DNA from: Aquificota bacterium
GTDB lineage: Bacteria > Aquificota > Aquificia > Aquificales > QOAS01
Length of the DNA: 11,554 nt
Direction: 5' to 3'
NCBI GenBank assembly: GCA_026987085.1
Contig: JALSNH010000134.1
Span: forward strand, 1 to 11,554
The notes below the pieces were generated by a model. It saw only the letters and a program-made list of their open reading frames with translations, made no database searches and was not told the DNA's origin. Positions 4,794 to 11,554 of the stretch are shown here, piece by piece. The position numbers were made by a program, and so were the translations under genes. Numbering within the stretch: the stretch's first letter is position 1; each line of letters starts with the position of its first letter.

Positions 4794-7122
4794 CCAGAGC
4801 AAGGTCGAAAACTTTTTCGATATTATCCACAAAGTGGAAATGCATTTTATCCCTTACAAACTCCGGTAGGTCCTCTTTAACCTCTTTCTCATTTTCTTTA
4901 GGAAGGATAACTTCGTAAATTCCCGCCCTTTTGGCGGCAAGGACCTTTTCCTTTATACCTCCTACGGGTAGAACCTCCCCGGTAAGGGTAATCTCTCCGG
5001 TCATAGCGATATCGTTTCTAACCGGCGTTTCGGTAAATACCGAGAGCAAAGCGGTGGCTAAAGCTATACCTGCGGAAGGGCCATCTTTAGGAATTGCAGC
5101 CTCCGGGACGTGGATATGAACATCGTGCTTTTCAAAAGCTTCGGCATCTATACCGTAGCGCTCCGCGTTTGCCCTTATATAGGAGAGGGCGGTATGGGCG
5201 CTCTCTTTCATAACCTCTCCCAGCTTTCCGGTAAGTATCAATTTGCCCTTACCGGGCATTTTTATAGCTTCGATAAACATAATTTCACCGCCGAGCTCGG
5301 TCCAAGCGAGGCCGGTAACCACCCCCACTTTTGGTTCCTCTTTCTTGGTAGGTATAAATCTCGGCGTTCCGAGGAATTTTCTTACCATTTCGGCTGTTAC
5401 TACAAAGGGAGGTTTTTCACCCTCCAACTTTTTAACCGCAAGCTTTCTTAAAACTGCAGAAATCTGCCTTTGAAGGTTTCTAACCCCCGCCTCGTGGGTG
5501 TAGCGTCTAATTATTTCGAGAATAGCCTCTTCCGTAAATTGGACCTCATTAAGTTTAAACCCGTGCTCGGGAACCAATTTAGGTATAAGGTGCCTTTTGG
5601 CGATTTCCAATTTTTCCTCTTCCGAATACCCCGAAAGGCGCAATACTTCCATACGGTCCAAAAGCGGGAGTGGTATCGTATCCAACCTATTGGCGGTGCA
5701 AATAAAGATAACCTCCGATAGGTCGAAAGGTAAGTTTATGTAGTGATCGACAAAGTTTTTGTTTTGCTCCGGGTCGAGGACTTCAAGCAGCGCTGCCGCC
5801 GGATCGCCTTGGAAGGAGACTGCCATTTTATCTATCTCATCGAGCATTAAAACCGGGTTTTTCACCCCTACCCTCTTTATCGCCTGCATAATCTTGCCCG
5901 GCATAGCGCCGACATAGGTTCTTCTGTGGCCCCTAATTTCCGCCTCGTCCCTTACACCTCCGAGGGAGATTCTTGCAAATTTCCTTCCGAGGGATTTGGC
6001 TATAGATTTACCCAACGAGGTTTTACCAACTCCGGGAGGTCCCACAAATAGGAGTATAGGTCCCTTTGTTTTTCCCTTTGTAAGTTTCCTTACGGCCAAA
6101 TATTCCACTATCCGTTCTTTTATCTTTTCAAGGTCGTAGTGGTCGCGGTCGAGTATCTTTTTGGTTCTTTCGAGGTTGTAGCGGTCCCGGGTTCTTTTGT
6201 TCCAAGGGAGGCTTAAAACCCAATCGAGCCAAGTTCTTAAAACGCCCGCTTCTGCACTGTCGGGATGGAGCTTTTCCAGTCTCTCTATCTCCTTCTCTAT
6301 CTGCTCTTTTACCTCCTTGGGAAGCTTTAAAGCTTTCAGTTTTTTGCGGTATTCTTCCACCTCCGGATTTTTACCGACTCCGAGTTCCTCCTGTATCGCT
6401 TTGAGTTGGTGGCGTAAGAAATACTCCCGCTGTTCTTTCTCCATAGTTTTGCGGGCCTGCTCCCTAATCTTTTGTTGAACCTCAAGCAGACCCACTTCGC
6501 GGTTTAGATATTGGTATACCAAACGGAGGCGTTCTTTTACATCGACCGTTTCGAGGAGTTTTAAAGCCTCTTCCGTTTTTAGGTCCAAAATAGAGGCTAC
6601 AAGGTCGGTGAATTTAATAGGCTCCTCAAGCTGTTTTATCAAATAAAGCAGGTCGGGAACGACCTTTTTACCCAAAGCTACAGCCTTGTCGAGAAGCTCC
6701 TTAATTTCCTGAATAAGAGCCCTATCCTCAACCGAAAGCTCTCCTACGGTTTCTTTATGAACTTTTACCTTTGCGGTAATAGCATCGTCAAAAAAGTATT
6801 TTTCCGCCTCTCCACGCGCGAGACCTTGAACCAAAATTTTTAGTCGATTGTCTTCGATTGTAGCTACCCTCAAAAGGCGGGCAACCGTTCCAAATTTGGA
6901 AATATCCTCCTCTTTTACCTCCTCTTTCTCCTTATCGTATTGAACGGGCAAAAATAGAAGCTTATTTCCTTCCCAAGCCCTTCTAACAGCTTCTATCGAA
7001 AAGGGTCTACCTATAAAAAGAGGAGTTACAACATTTGGAAAAACTACCAAATCCCTCAAAGGGACCGTATTCAATACCAGTTCCTCTGGAAGTTCCATAT
7101 TCTGTTGAGGTTGGAATACCAT
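4786..7122 (-). CDS. lon: ATP-dependent protease Lon (LonA)
   Basis: 778 residues from the ATG at 7122 (numbering used here). A TTG one codon upstream and an ATG at 7098 are alternative starts; none has a Shine-Dalgarno site. Cytoplasmic homohexamer that unfolds and degrades damaged and regulatory proteins. Order of domains: N-terminal substrate-binding LON domain (about 15-205, with LRDLVVFPNVVTPLFIGR), coiled linker (about 205-300, with REYFLRHQLKAIQEELG), AAA+ module with Walker A GPPGVGKTS (361-369), Walker B VLMLDEID (424-431), sensor region ICTANRLDTIP and the arginine-bearing LLDRMEV. The protease domain has KDGPSAGIA with catalytic Ser683 and GGIKEKVLAAKRAG with Lys726, the spacing of the LonA Ser-Lys dyad. 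It is probably the last gene of the minD-minE-permease-lon run, 37 nt after the permease stop, and overlaps cas6 tail to tail. Confidence 0.98.
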   Translation of the reverse strand: MVFQPQQNMELPEELVLNTVPLRDLVVFPNVVTPLFIGRPFSIEAVRRAWEGNKLLFLPVQYDKEKEEVKEEDISKFGTVARLLRVATIEDNRLKILVQGLARGEAEKYFFDDAITAKVKVHKETVGELSVEDRALIQEIKELLDKAVALGKKVVPDLLYLIKQLEEPIKFTDLVASILDLKTEEALKLLETVDVKERLRLVYQYLNREVGLLEVQQKIREQARKTMEKEQREYFLRHQLKAIQEELGVGKNPEVEEYRKKLKALKLPKEVKEQIEKEIERLEKLHPDSAEAGVLRTWLDWVLSLPWNKRTRDRYNLERTKKILDRDHYDLEKIKERIVEYLAVRKLTKGKTKGPILLFVGPPGVGKTSLGKSIAKSLGRKFARISLGGVRDEAEIRGHRRTYVGAMPGKIMQAIKRVGVKNPVLMLDEIDKMAVSFQGDPAAALLEVLDPEQNKNFVDHYINLPFDLSEVIFICTANRLDTIPLPLLDRMEVLRLSGYSEEEKLEIAKRHLIPKLVPEHGFKLNEVQFTEEAILEIIRRYTHEAGVRNLQRQISAVLRKLAVKKLEGEKPPFVVTAEMVRKFLGTPRFIPTKKEEPKVGVVTGLAWTELGGEIMFIEAIKMPGKGKLILTGKLGEVMKESAHTALSYIRANAERYGIDAEAFEKHDVHIHVPEAAIPKDGPSAGIALATALLSVFTETPVRNDIAMTGEITLTGEVLPVGGIKEKVLAAKRAGIYEVILPKENEKEVKEDLPEFVRDKMHFHFVDNIEKVFDLALVK

Positions 7123-7132
7123 CAAAGGGTTA

Positions 7133-7163
7133 AATATAGAGGGTTAAAACTTTTTAAGGTCAA
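7133..7163 (-). promoter_or_regulatory. Possible internal promoter of lon
   Basis: On the minus strand TTGACC (7163-7158) and TATATT (7138-7133) lie 19 bp apart, longer than ideal. The -10 ends 10 nt before the lon ATG, which would give a nearly leaderless mRNA and let lon be expressed independently of the min genes. No heat-shock type element was recognised. Confidence 0.3.
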
Positions 7164-8128
7164 TTTACACCTTCCCTTATACGGGGGTCATTTAAAGCCA
7201 GCAAAAGGTCCGCTATTAAATTCCCTACCAACAAAAGGAGGGTTCCTATATACAAAGAGCCCATTACAAGGAAAATATCTTTAGACAACACCGCTTGGAG
7301 CATCAAAGTTCCCAAACCGGGCCAACCGGTGATAATCTCAACCAAAGCCGCGCCCGAAATGAGAGAGGCTATTTCAAAACCCAAAAGGGTAATAAACGGA
7401 TTCAACATATTGCGGATTAGATGTTTTAATTTCACCCTAAAAGGTGCACCTTTGGCTTCCAAATAAACCATTAAGGGAGAATTTAAAACCTCCAAAGCCG
7501 AGCTTCTAACAAGCCTAATAAGACCGGCCAGTCCGCCCAAAGTTAAAACCGTCGCCGGTAAAATCAGATGTTTTATATAATCCAAAGCCTGCTCCGCGGG
7601 AGGCTGAGTCTCATAGTTGGGCGAATGGGTTCCGCCTACCGGCAAAATGCCCGTTTTCACCGCCAAAAACATCAGCAAAAAAGCCAAAAAGAAATTTGGA
7701 ATCGACATAAAGGTGTAGGAAAAGCTCAAAATTAGTCGGTCAAAAAGGCTTCCCTTTTTCAAAGCCGCCAAAATTCCGAGCGGAAAGGCTAGAACCCAAG
7801 CAAAAAATGCGGAAGTTAAAGTTAACGCCAACGTATTTGGAAGTCTCTCCTCAATAAGCTCCAAAACTGGAGCGTGATATTGCAAAGACAACCCAAAGTT
7901 GAAGTGCAAAGCGTTCCAAAACCATTTAAAGAACTGGGTAATAGGGTCCTCGTTAAGGCCGTAAGCCTTTGAAAGTTCCTCCAAGGTTTGGGGAGATATT
8001 GAAGGATTTAATTTAAGCTGGTCCAAAATACTTCCGGGAGAAAGTTTCACTATTAGGAAGCTTAAGAACGATACCCCAAAAAGGACAAAAAATCCTTGGA
8101 TAAACCTTTTGAGGAGAAAACGGAGCAT
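7160..8128 (-). CDS. ABC transporter permease, DppB/OppB family
   Basis: 322 residues with six predicted membrane helices (about 9-29, 100-122, 134-158, 187-205, 248-268, 285-310), the layout of peptide/nickel importer inner-membrane permeases. The N-terminal MLRFLLKRFIQGFFVLFGVSFLSF, the DPITQFFKWFWNALHFNFG loop and ERLPNTLALTL are typical of DppB. The EAA loop that docks the ATPase is at about 221-245 (YLEAKGAPFRVKLKHLIRN). The family brings in di- or oligopeptides or nickel; the substrate cannot be read here. No partner permease (DppC), binding protein or ATPase is in the window, so this subunit must assemble with products encoded elsewhere. The ATG directly follows the minE stop codon (TAAATG) and has no ribosome-binding site, so translation is probably coupled to minE. 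Confidence 0.9.
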   Translation of the reverse strand: MLRFLLKRFIQGFFVLFGVSFLSFLIVKLSPGSILDQLKLNPSISPQTLEELSKAYGLNEDPITQFFKWFWNALHFNFGLSLQYHAPVLELIEERLPNTLALTLTSAFFAWVLAFPLGILAALKKGSLFDRLILSFSYTFMSIPNFFLAFLLMFLAVKTGILPVGGTHSPNYETQPPAEQALDYIKHLILPATVLTLGGLAGLIRLVRSSALEVLNSPLMVYLEAKGAPFRVKLKHLIRNMLNPFITLLGFEIASLISGAALVEIITGWPGLGTLMLQAVLSKDIFLVMGSLYIGTLLLLVGNLIADLLLALNDPRIREGVN

Positions 8129-8383
8129 TTAATTTTTAAAGGGTATAGAAATCCAAAGTTCCTCAAAGGTTGTGTTATTTTCCCTTTTTATTTCCACCTC
8201 TATATGGTCCACATCGAACTGTTTATATTTGGAAAAAACCTGAACAAGGTCCTGTTTTAAAAGTTCCGGAAAGTTTGGTGGAAGCTTTTTTCTCTCATAT
8301 TCGAGAACCATCATAAGGCGCTCTTTGGCCTTCTTAGCACTATTTTCCTCTTTACTTCCAAAGAGCCAACTAAGTATTCCCAT
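8129..8383 (-). CDS. minE: Cell division topological specificity factor MinE
   Basis: 84 residues, normal MinE length. The amphipathic membrane-targeting N terminus (MGILSWLFG, 1-9) is followed by the MinD-interacting helix AKERLMMVLEYERKKLP (19-35), then the C-terminal dimerisation domain (LKQDLVQVFSKY, 42-53; VDHIEVEIKRE, 58-68). MinE stimulates the MinD ATPase and drives it off the membrane, setting up the pole-to-pole pattern that keeps Z rings at midcell. The gene starts 14 nt after minD with a clear GGAGG (8392-8396) 8-9 nt before its ATG. Confidence 0.95.
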   Translation of the reverse strand: MGILSWLFGSKEENSAKKAKERLMMVLEYERKKLPPNFPELLKQDLVQVFSKYKQFDVDHIEVEIKRENNTTFEELWISIPFKN

Positions 8384-8397
8384 CGTTTAAACCTCCA

Positions 8398-9186
8398 TTA
8401 ACCGAAAAGAAATCCGAATAAACCTTTCTTTTCACCATAAAACTTCAAAGGAACATCTTCTCCCAAAATTCTTCTGGCAATATCCATAAAAGCTTTGGAG
8501 GAGTTGTATTTCTCTTCCAAAACTATAGGAATTCCTCGGTTGGTAAAGTCTACCAATTTATCCTCGAAAGGAACCACCCCAATAATAGGGGTTTTCAAGA
8601 TTTCCTCAATATCTTGAACCGACATCATTTCACCCTTTTTAACCTTCTTCCAATCGATACGGTTAATAACGAGGTGAACGTCTTCTTTACCCATACTTTC
8701 AAGTAGACCTATTACTCTATCGGCGTCCCTTACGGAGGCGACCTCGGGATTTACTACCACCAAGGCGGCATCCGCCGGGGTGGCGGCATTCTTGAAACCC
8801 TGTTCAATTCCCGCAGGGGAATCTATGAAAATAAAATCAAAATCGAAATTGTTCTTAATATTGTTTACCAGTTCAACCATTTGCTCTTCACTTATTGCAT
8901 CTTTGTTTTTTGTTTGGTTAGCGGCTAAAAGGTATAGGGGAAGCCCCCTTTTATCCCTAATGAAAGCTTTTTCCGGAGCGGCCCTTCCTTCCACCACATC
9001 GAGTATGTCGTAAACAATTCGGTTTTCCAGACCAAGGAGCATATCGAGGTTCCTCAAACCTATATCGGCATCTATTACCAAAACTTTCTTACCCAATTTT
9101 GCAAGGGCGGTAGAAACGTTGGAGGTTACGGTAGATTTACCAACCCCCCCTTTACCGGAAGTTACAACGTAAACCTTTGCAGGCAT
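8398..9186 (-). CDS. minD: Septum site-determining ATPase MinD
   Basis: 262 residues. Deviant Walker A GKGGVGKST (11-19) with the signature Lys11, switch I DADIGLRNLDMLLGLENR (39-56), Walker B FIFIDSPAGIEQG (118-130), and a C-terminal amphipathic membrane-targeting helix (KKGLFGFLFG, 253-262). ATP-bound MinD dimers bind the inner membrane, recruit MinC to block FtsZ and are released by MinE. A strong Shine-Dalgarno site, GGAGG, lies 7 nt before the ATG at 9186. minC, commonly just upstream, is absent: the next gene is divergent nrnA. minC may be elsewhere in the genome. MinD leads an operon with minE, a permease and lon. Confidence 0.97.
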   Translation of the reverse strand: MPAKVYVVTSGKGGVGKSTVTSNVSTALAKLGKKVLVIDADIGLRNLDMLLGLENRIVYDILDVVEGRAAPEKAFIRDKRGLPLYLLAANQTKNKDAISEEQMVELVNNIKNNFDFDFIFIDSPAGIEQGFKNAATPADAALVVVNPEVASVRDADRVIGLLESMGKEDVHLVINRIDWKKVKKGEMMSVQDIEEILKTPIIGVVPFEDKLVDFTNRGIPIVLEEKYNSSKAFMDIARRILGEDVPLKFYGEKKGLFGFLFG

Positions 9187-9218
9187 TCAATATCCTCCAA
9201 GTTAAACTTTAGTTGTAT

Positions 9219-9224
9219 TTTATA
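9219..9224 (-). promoter_or_regulatory. Possible -10 element of the minD operon
   Basis: TATAAA, continuing AT (minus strand, 9224-9217), is a good -10 match about 32 nt before the minD ATG in the divergent minD/nrnA intergenic region. No good -35 hexamer stands 16-18 bp upstream, so this is tentative. Confidence 0.3.
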
Positions 9225-9278
9225 CACCAATTTTTAAAAACCTTATTAAAAGTAAGAAGTTTTTACCATTTCCATTTA

Positions 9279-10244
9279 ATGCCTCTAAAAAAAAATTACG
9301 TTCCCGCAGCGGAATTTTTAAAAAACTTTAAAGGTTCAATATTACTCGCTTCCCACGAAAATCCCGATGGAGATACGGTAGGTAGCGCTCTAGCCCTTTA
9401 CTTAGCTTTAAAAAAGCTTGGAAAAGATATAACGGTAGGTTGCAAAGATAAAGTTCCCTACTTTTTAGAATTTCTCCCTGCTTCGCGGGATTATATAAAA
9501 CTCCCTACCGAAAGGGAGTTTGACCTTTGCATTATTGTCGATGCTTCCTCCCATACTCGATTAGGCGTTCCGGTAAAGGCAAAAAAATTTATGAGAATAG
9601 ACCACCACAAAGGGGGAGATTTTTATGGAGAACACGATTTGATAGATGTTGAAGCTCCCGCAACCGCATTGGTAGCTTACTATTTGCTTAAGAACCTTAA
9701 TGAGGAACTTATAGATAGGGATATCGCCACCTGTATATATACCGGTTTGGCTACCGACACAGGATTTTTTATAAACTCCAATACCGACGCCGATACTTTA
9801 AAACTAGCCGCCTATTTGGTGAAAAGGTATAAGGTGGACCCCCACGAGGTTGCGGTAAATGTAAAGGAACGTAATCCGGTAAGAAGATTAAAACTCCTCT
9901 CGAAGGTTTTAGATACCTTAGAACTCCACAAAGGTGGAAAGGTAGCCTCCATTTATGTCCTAAAGGAGTGGATGGATAAGCTCGGAGCAACCTACGAGGA
10001 TACGGAAGGGTTTGTTAACTACGCAAGGAGTATAGACGGCGTTGAGGTTGCAATCTTTATTATCGAAAAACCGGAAGAGGGAGTTTGGAAAATCTCCTTA
10101 AGAAGTAAAGGAAACTTTGATGTTTCAAAAGTTTGCGAAAAGTTTGGAGGAGGCGGACACGAATATGCGGCCGGTTGCAAAATAGACCGTAAATACAGCC
10201 TCGAGGAGGTAAAGAAACTTTTATTGGAAGCTATAAACCTTTAA
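9279..10244 (+). CDS. DHH/DHHA1 phosphoesterase, NrnA-like (nanoRNase / pAp phosphatase)
   Basis: 321 residues from the ATG at 9279. The frame is open back to a TTG at 9213, but the extra 22 codons look unconserved and would overlap the minD promoter region. Cytoplasmic metal-dependent enzyme of the family that degrades 2-5 nt RNA fragments and often dephosphorylates pAp. DHH motifs seen: SHENPDGD (25-32, ligands H26, D30, D32), VDAS with D88, RIDHH with D108, H109 and H110, and TGLATDTGFF with D160. The DHHA1 substrate-binding motif GGGGHEYAAG is at 290-299. The length and arrangement fit NrnA; a cyclic-di-AMP-related DHH phosphodiesterase is the main alternative. No Shine-Dalgarno site is visible. 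The 3' end overlaps convergent aroK by 24 bp. Confidence 0.9.
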   Translation: MPLKKNYVPAAEFLKNFKGSILLASHENPDGDTVGSALALYLALKKLGKDITVGCKDKVPYFLEFLPASRDYIKLPTEREFDLCIIVDASSHTRLGVPVKAKKFMRIDHHKGGDFYGEHDLIDVEAPATALVAYYLLKNLNEELIDRDIATCIYTGLATDTGFFINSNTDADTLKLAAYLVKRYKVDPHEVAVNVKERNPVRRLKLLSKVLDTLELHKGGKVASIYVLKEWMDKLGATYEDTEGFVNYARSIDGVEVAIFIIEKPEEGVWKISLRSKGNFDVSKVCEKFGGGGHEYAAGCKIDRKYSLEEVKKLLLEAINL

Positions 10245-10751
10245 AAGCTCCAAAATTTTGTTCGCCGTATCTTCGGGAGATTTTTGACTTTTTACCCTTA
10301 TATGGGCTTTCGAATAAACTTCCTTCCTTTTTTCGAAAAGGTCTTTTAATTCCTCCAAAGGTTTCTTTAAAAGTGGTCGGTTGGGATCCCTCTGGGTCCT
10401 TCTCAAAAAGGTATCAAAATCCACATCGAGCCATACCACAATACCATTTTTTTTCATATATTCCATAGCTTGCGGGTTCGCCCCCAGCCCCCCACCGGTA
10501 GCCATTACAAATTTCGGAAGATTTTCAACCACATCTTCTAAAACTTCCATTTCAAGGTTTCGAAAGTATTTTTCTCCCTTAAGGGAGAAAATTTGAGAAA
10601 TAGTTAACCCTTCACGGAACTCTATCTCGTTGTCTAAATCCACGAAAGGATATTTCAATTTTCTGGAAAGAATTCTACCAACGGTGGTTTTCCCACTGCC
10701 CATAAAACCTACTAAAAAAAGCTTTTTAAAAGAACAAGGTATTTTTTTCAT
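10221..10751 (-). CDS. aroK: Shikimate kinase
   Basis: 176 residues, the usual size. It phosphorylates shikimate at the 3-hydroxyl with ATP in the chorismate pathway to aromatic amino acids. Walker A GFMGSGKTTVG (15-25), shikimate-binding VDLDNEIE (37-44, D38 and D40), KYFRNLE with R64, the GGG motif ATGGGLG (84-90), the lid RDPNRPLL (121-128) and the adenine-loop region RKEVYSKAH (142-150) are all present. The ATG at 10751 lies only 15 nt beyond the T tract of the glmS terminator and has no Shine-Dalgarno site. TAATAA at 10766-10761 ends 9 nt before the ATG and could be a -10 element, giving a leaderless mRNA. The symbol aroK rather than aroL is by family convention. Confidence 0.96.
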   Translation of the reverse strand: MKKIPCSFKKLFLVGFMGSGKTTVGRILSRKLKYPFVDLDNEIEFREGLTISQIFSLKGEKYFRNLEMEVLEDVVENLPKFVMATGGGLGANPQAMEYMKKNGIVVWLDVDFDTFLRRTQRDPNRPLLKKPLEELKDLFEKRKEVYSKAHIRVKSQKSPEDTANKILELLKVYSFQ

Positions 10752-10765
10752 TTTAGAAATTTATT

Positions 10766-10787
10766 AAAAGCCCGCGCGAAGCGCGGG
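10766..10787 (-). terminator. Intrinsic terminator after glmS
   Basis: Minus strand: CCCGCGC-TTC-GCGCGGG (10787-10771), a perfect 7-bp G-C stem with a 3-nt loop, followed by CTTTT (10770-10766). It begins 9 nt after the glmS stop codon and ends before the aroK ATG. The T tract is short, so readthrough is possible. Confidence 0.8.
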
Positions 10788-10796
10788 AAGTTTAAC

Positions 10797-11554
10797 TTAT
10801 TCCACAGTTACAGTTTTTGCCAAATTCCTCGGCTGGTCGACATCGAGTCCCAGCTGATCAGCAATATGGTAGGCCAAAAGTTGCAAGGGAACCACCGTGA
10901 GAAGGGGTGTAAATTCCTCCTCCACTTGAGGGATACCTATAAACACTTCCGATTTCTCCTTTAGGAGTTTGTCGTTTTCAAAACCCACCGATAGGACCCT
11001 TCCCTTTCTCGAAAGAACCTCTTCGAGATTGGAAAGCATCTTTTCGTAAACCCTATCTTGGGGAGCCAAGATAACCACCGGCATATTTTCGTCAATAAGG
11101 GCTATGGGTCCGTGTTTCATCTCTCCCGCCGGATAACCTTCCGCGTGGATATAAGAAATCTCTTTAAGTTTTAACGCCCCCTCGAGGGCGATAGGGTAAT
11201 TGAGCCACCTACCGAGGTAGAGGAAGTTTTTAAACTTCCTGTATTTGGTGGCTATTTCCGAAAGGGACTCGTTCAGTTCGAGTGCTTTTTCCATCTTTTT
11301 GGGAACTTTTGAAAACTCTTCTATCCGTTTATAGAAATCCTCTTTGGTTAAAAACCCCTTACGGCGTGCAAAAAGCAGAGATGCCAAATAGAGGATTGCC
11401 AATTGGGAGGTAAAAGTTTTGGTGGCGGCCACCCCTATTTCCGGGCCGGCGTGGGTGTAAAGGGTAAAATCGGCCTCCCTATCGAGTGAGCTACCGACAA
11501 CGTTGACTATACCTATAACGGAAGCCCCTTTTTCTTTAGCGCTGAGGGCCGCAA
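10797..11554 (-). CDS. glmS: Glucosamine-6-phosphate synthase (isomerizing), C-terminal part
   Basis: The frame is open to the right edge, giving 251 C-terminal codons of a protein normally about 600 residues long; the N-terminal glutaminase domain lies outside. GlmS makes glucosamine-6-phosphate from fructose-6-phosphate and glutamine, the entry to peptidoglycan and lipopolysaccharide amino sugars. The visible part holds the end of the first sugar-isomerase (SIS) domain (IVNVVGSSLDREAD, then THAGPEIGVAATKTFTSQ) and the whole second one (YLGRWLNYPIALEGALKLKE, IHAEGYPAGEMKHGPIALI). It ends with the canonical DVDQPRNLAKTVTVE, which closes the active site. Transcription stops at the hairpin just downstream. 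The upstream region, where a glmS ribozyme might be, is not in view. Confidence 0.97.
   Translation of the reverse strand, partial: AALSAKEKGASVIGIVNVVGSSLDREADFTLYTHAGPEIGVAATKTFTSQLAILYLASLLFARRKGFLTKEDFYKRIEEFSKVPKKMEKALELNESLSEIATKYRKFKNFLYLGRWLNYPIALEGALKLKEISYIHAEGYPAGEMKHGPIALIDENMPVVILAPQDRVYEKMLSNLEEVLSRKGRVLSVGFENDKLLKEKSEVFIGIPQVEEEFTPLLTVVPLQLLAYHIADQLGLDVDQPRNLAKTVTVE

Noticed and set aside
5110..5451. Plus-strand ORF of 113 codons inside lon
   Set aside because: It is antisense to conserved protease-domain sequence, has no recognisable domain or ribosome-binding site, and is a shadow frame.
7123..7125. TTG start of lon one codon before the ATG
   Set aside because: The adjacent ATG is the preferred codon and nothing favours the TTG.
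9213..9278. TTG start 22 codons upstream for nrnA
   Set aside because: The added residues are not family-like and cover the minD promoter region; the ATG at 9279 places the DHH motif at the usual distance from the N terminus.

Overview
The window looks like chromosome of a thermophilic bacterium. The protein genes are AT-rich (roughly 40% GC by eye) and their products are rich in Lys, Glu and Val, while the two tRNA genes have almost pure G-C stems, as in thermophiles. The gene set (GatB, MinD/MinE, AIM24, DppB-type permease, Lon, NrnA, AroK, GlmS) is purely bacterial. Protein style and gene content are compatible with a deep-branching thermophile such as an Aquificota (Desulfurobacteriaceae-like) organism; that placement is inference.

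Left part (1-2508), all on the minus strand: a tRNA-Thr(CGT), tRNA-Gly(CCC), gatB unit, then the N-terminal part of a membrane glycosyltransferase of the ArnT/PMT kind that runs off the left edge. A divergent plus-strand AIM24-family gene starts at 2512.

Middle (3196-4793): a compact CRISPR locus. Seven 29-nt repeats and six spacers (3271-3697) read on the minus strand from a leader on the right. That leader carries a good sigma70-type promoter (3759-3787). Beyond a region dense in inverted repeats lies a plus-strand cas6 (4035-4793). No cas1, cas2, cas3 or effector gene is present in the window, so adaptation and interference must be encoded elsewhere if they exist. The repeat variants, the worn distal repeat and the promoter agree on orientation. 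The Cas6 has no histidine in its N-terminal half, where the catalytic one usually sits.

Right part: a minus-strand run minD, minE, DppB-like permease, lon (9186 to 4786), tightly spaced and joining division-site placement, peptide or nickel uptake and ATP-dependent proteolysis. nrnA (plus) diverges from minD and converges with aroK (minus), which follows the 3' part of glmS and a strong intrinsic terminator.

Two convergent gene pairs overlap at their 3' ends (cas6/lon by 8 bp, nrnA/aroK by 24 bp). Apart from minD and minE, which have clear GGAGG sites, most genes lack a Shine-Dalgarno sequence. Several of them carry a -10-like hexamer 8-11 nt before the ATG, suggesting leaderless or nearly leaderless mRNAs.
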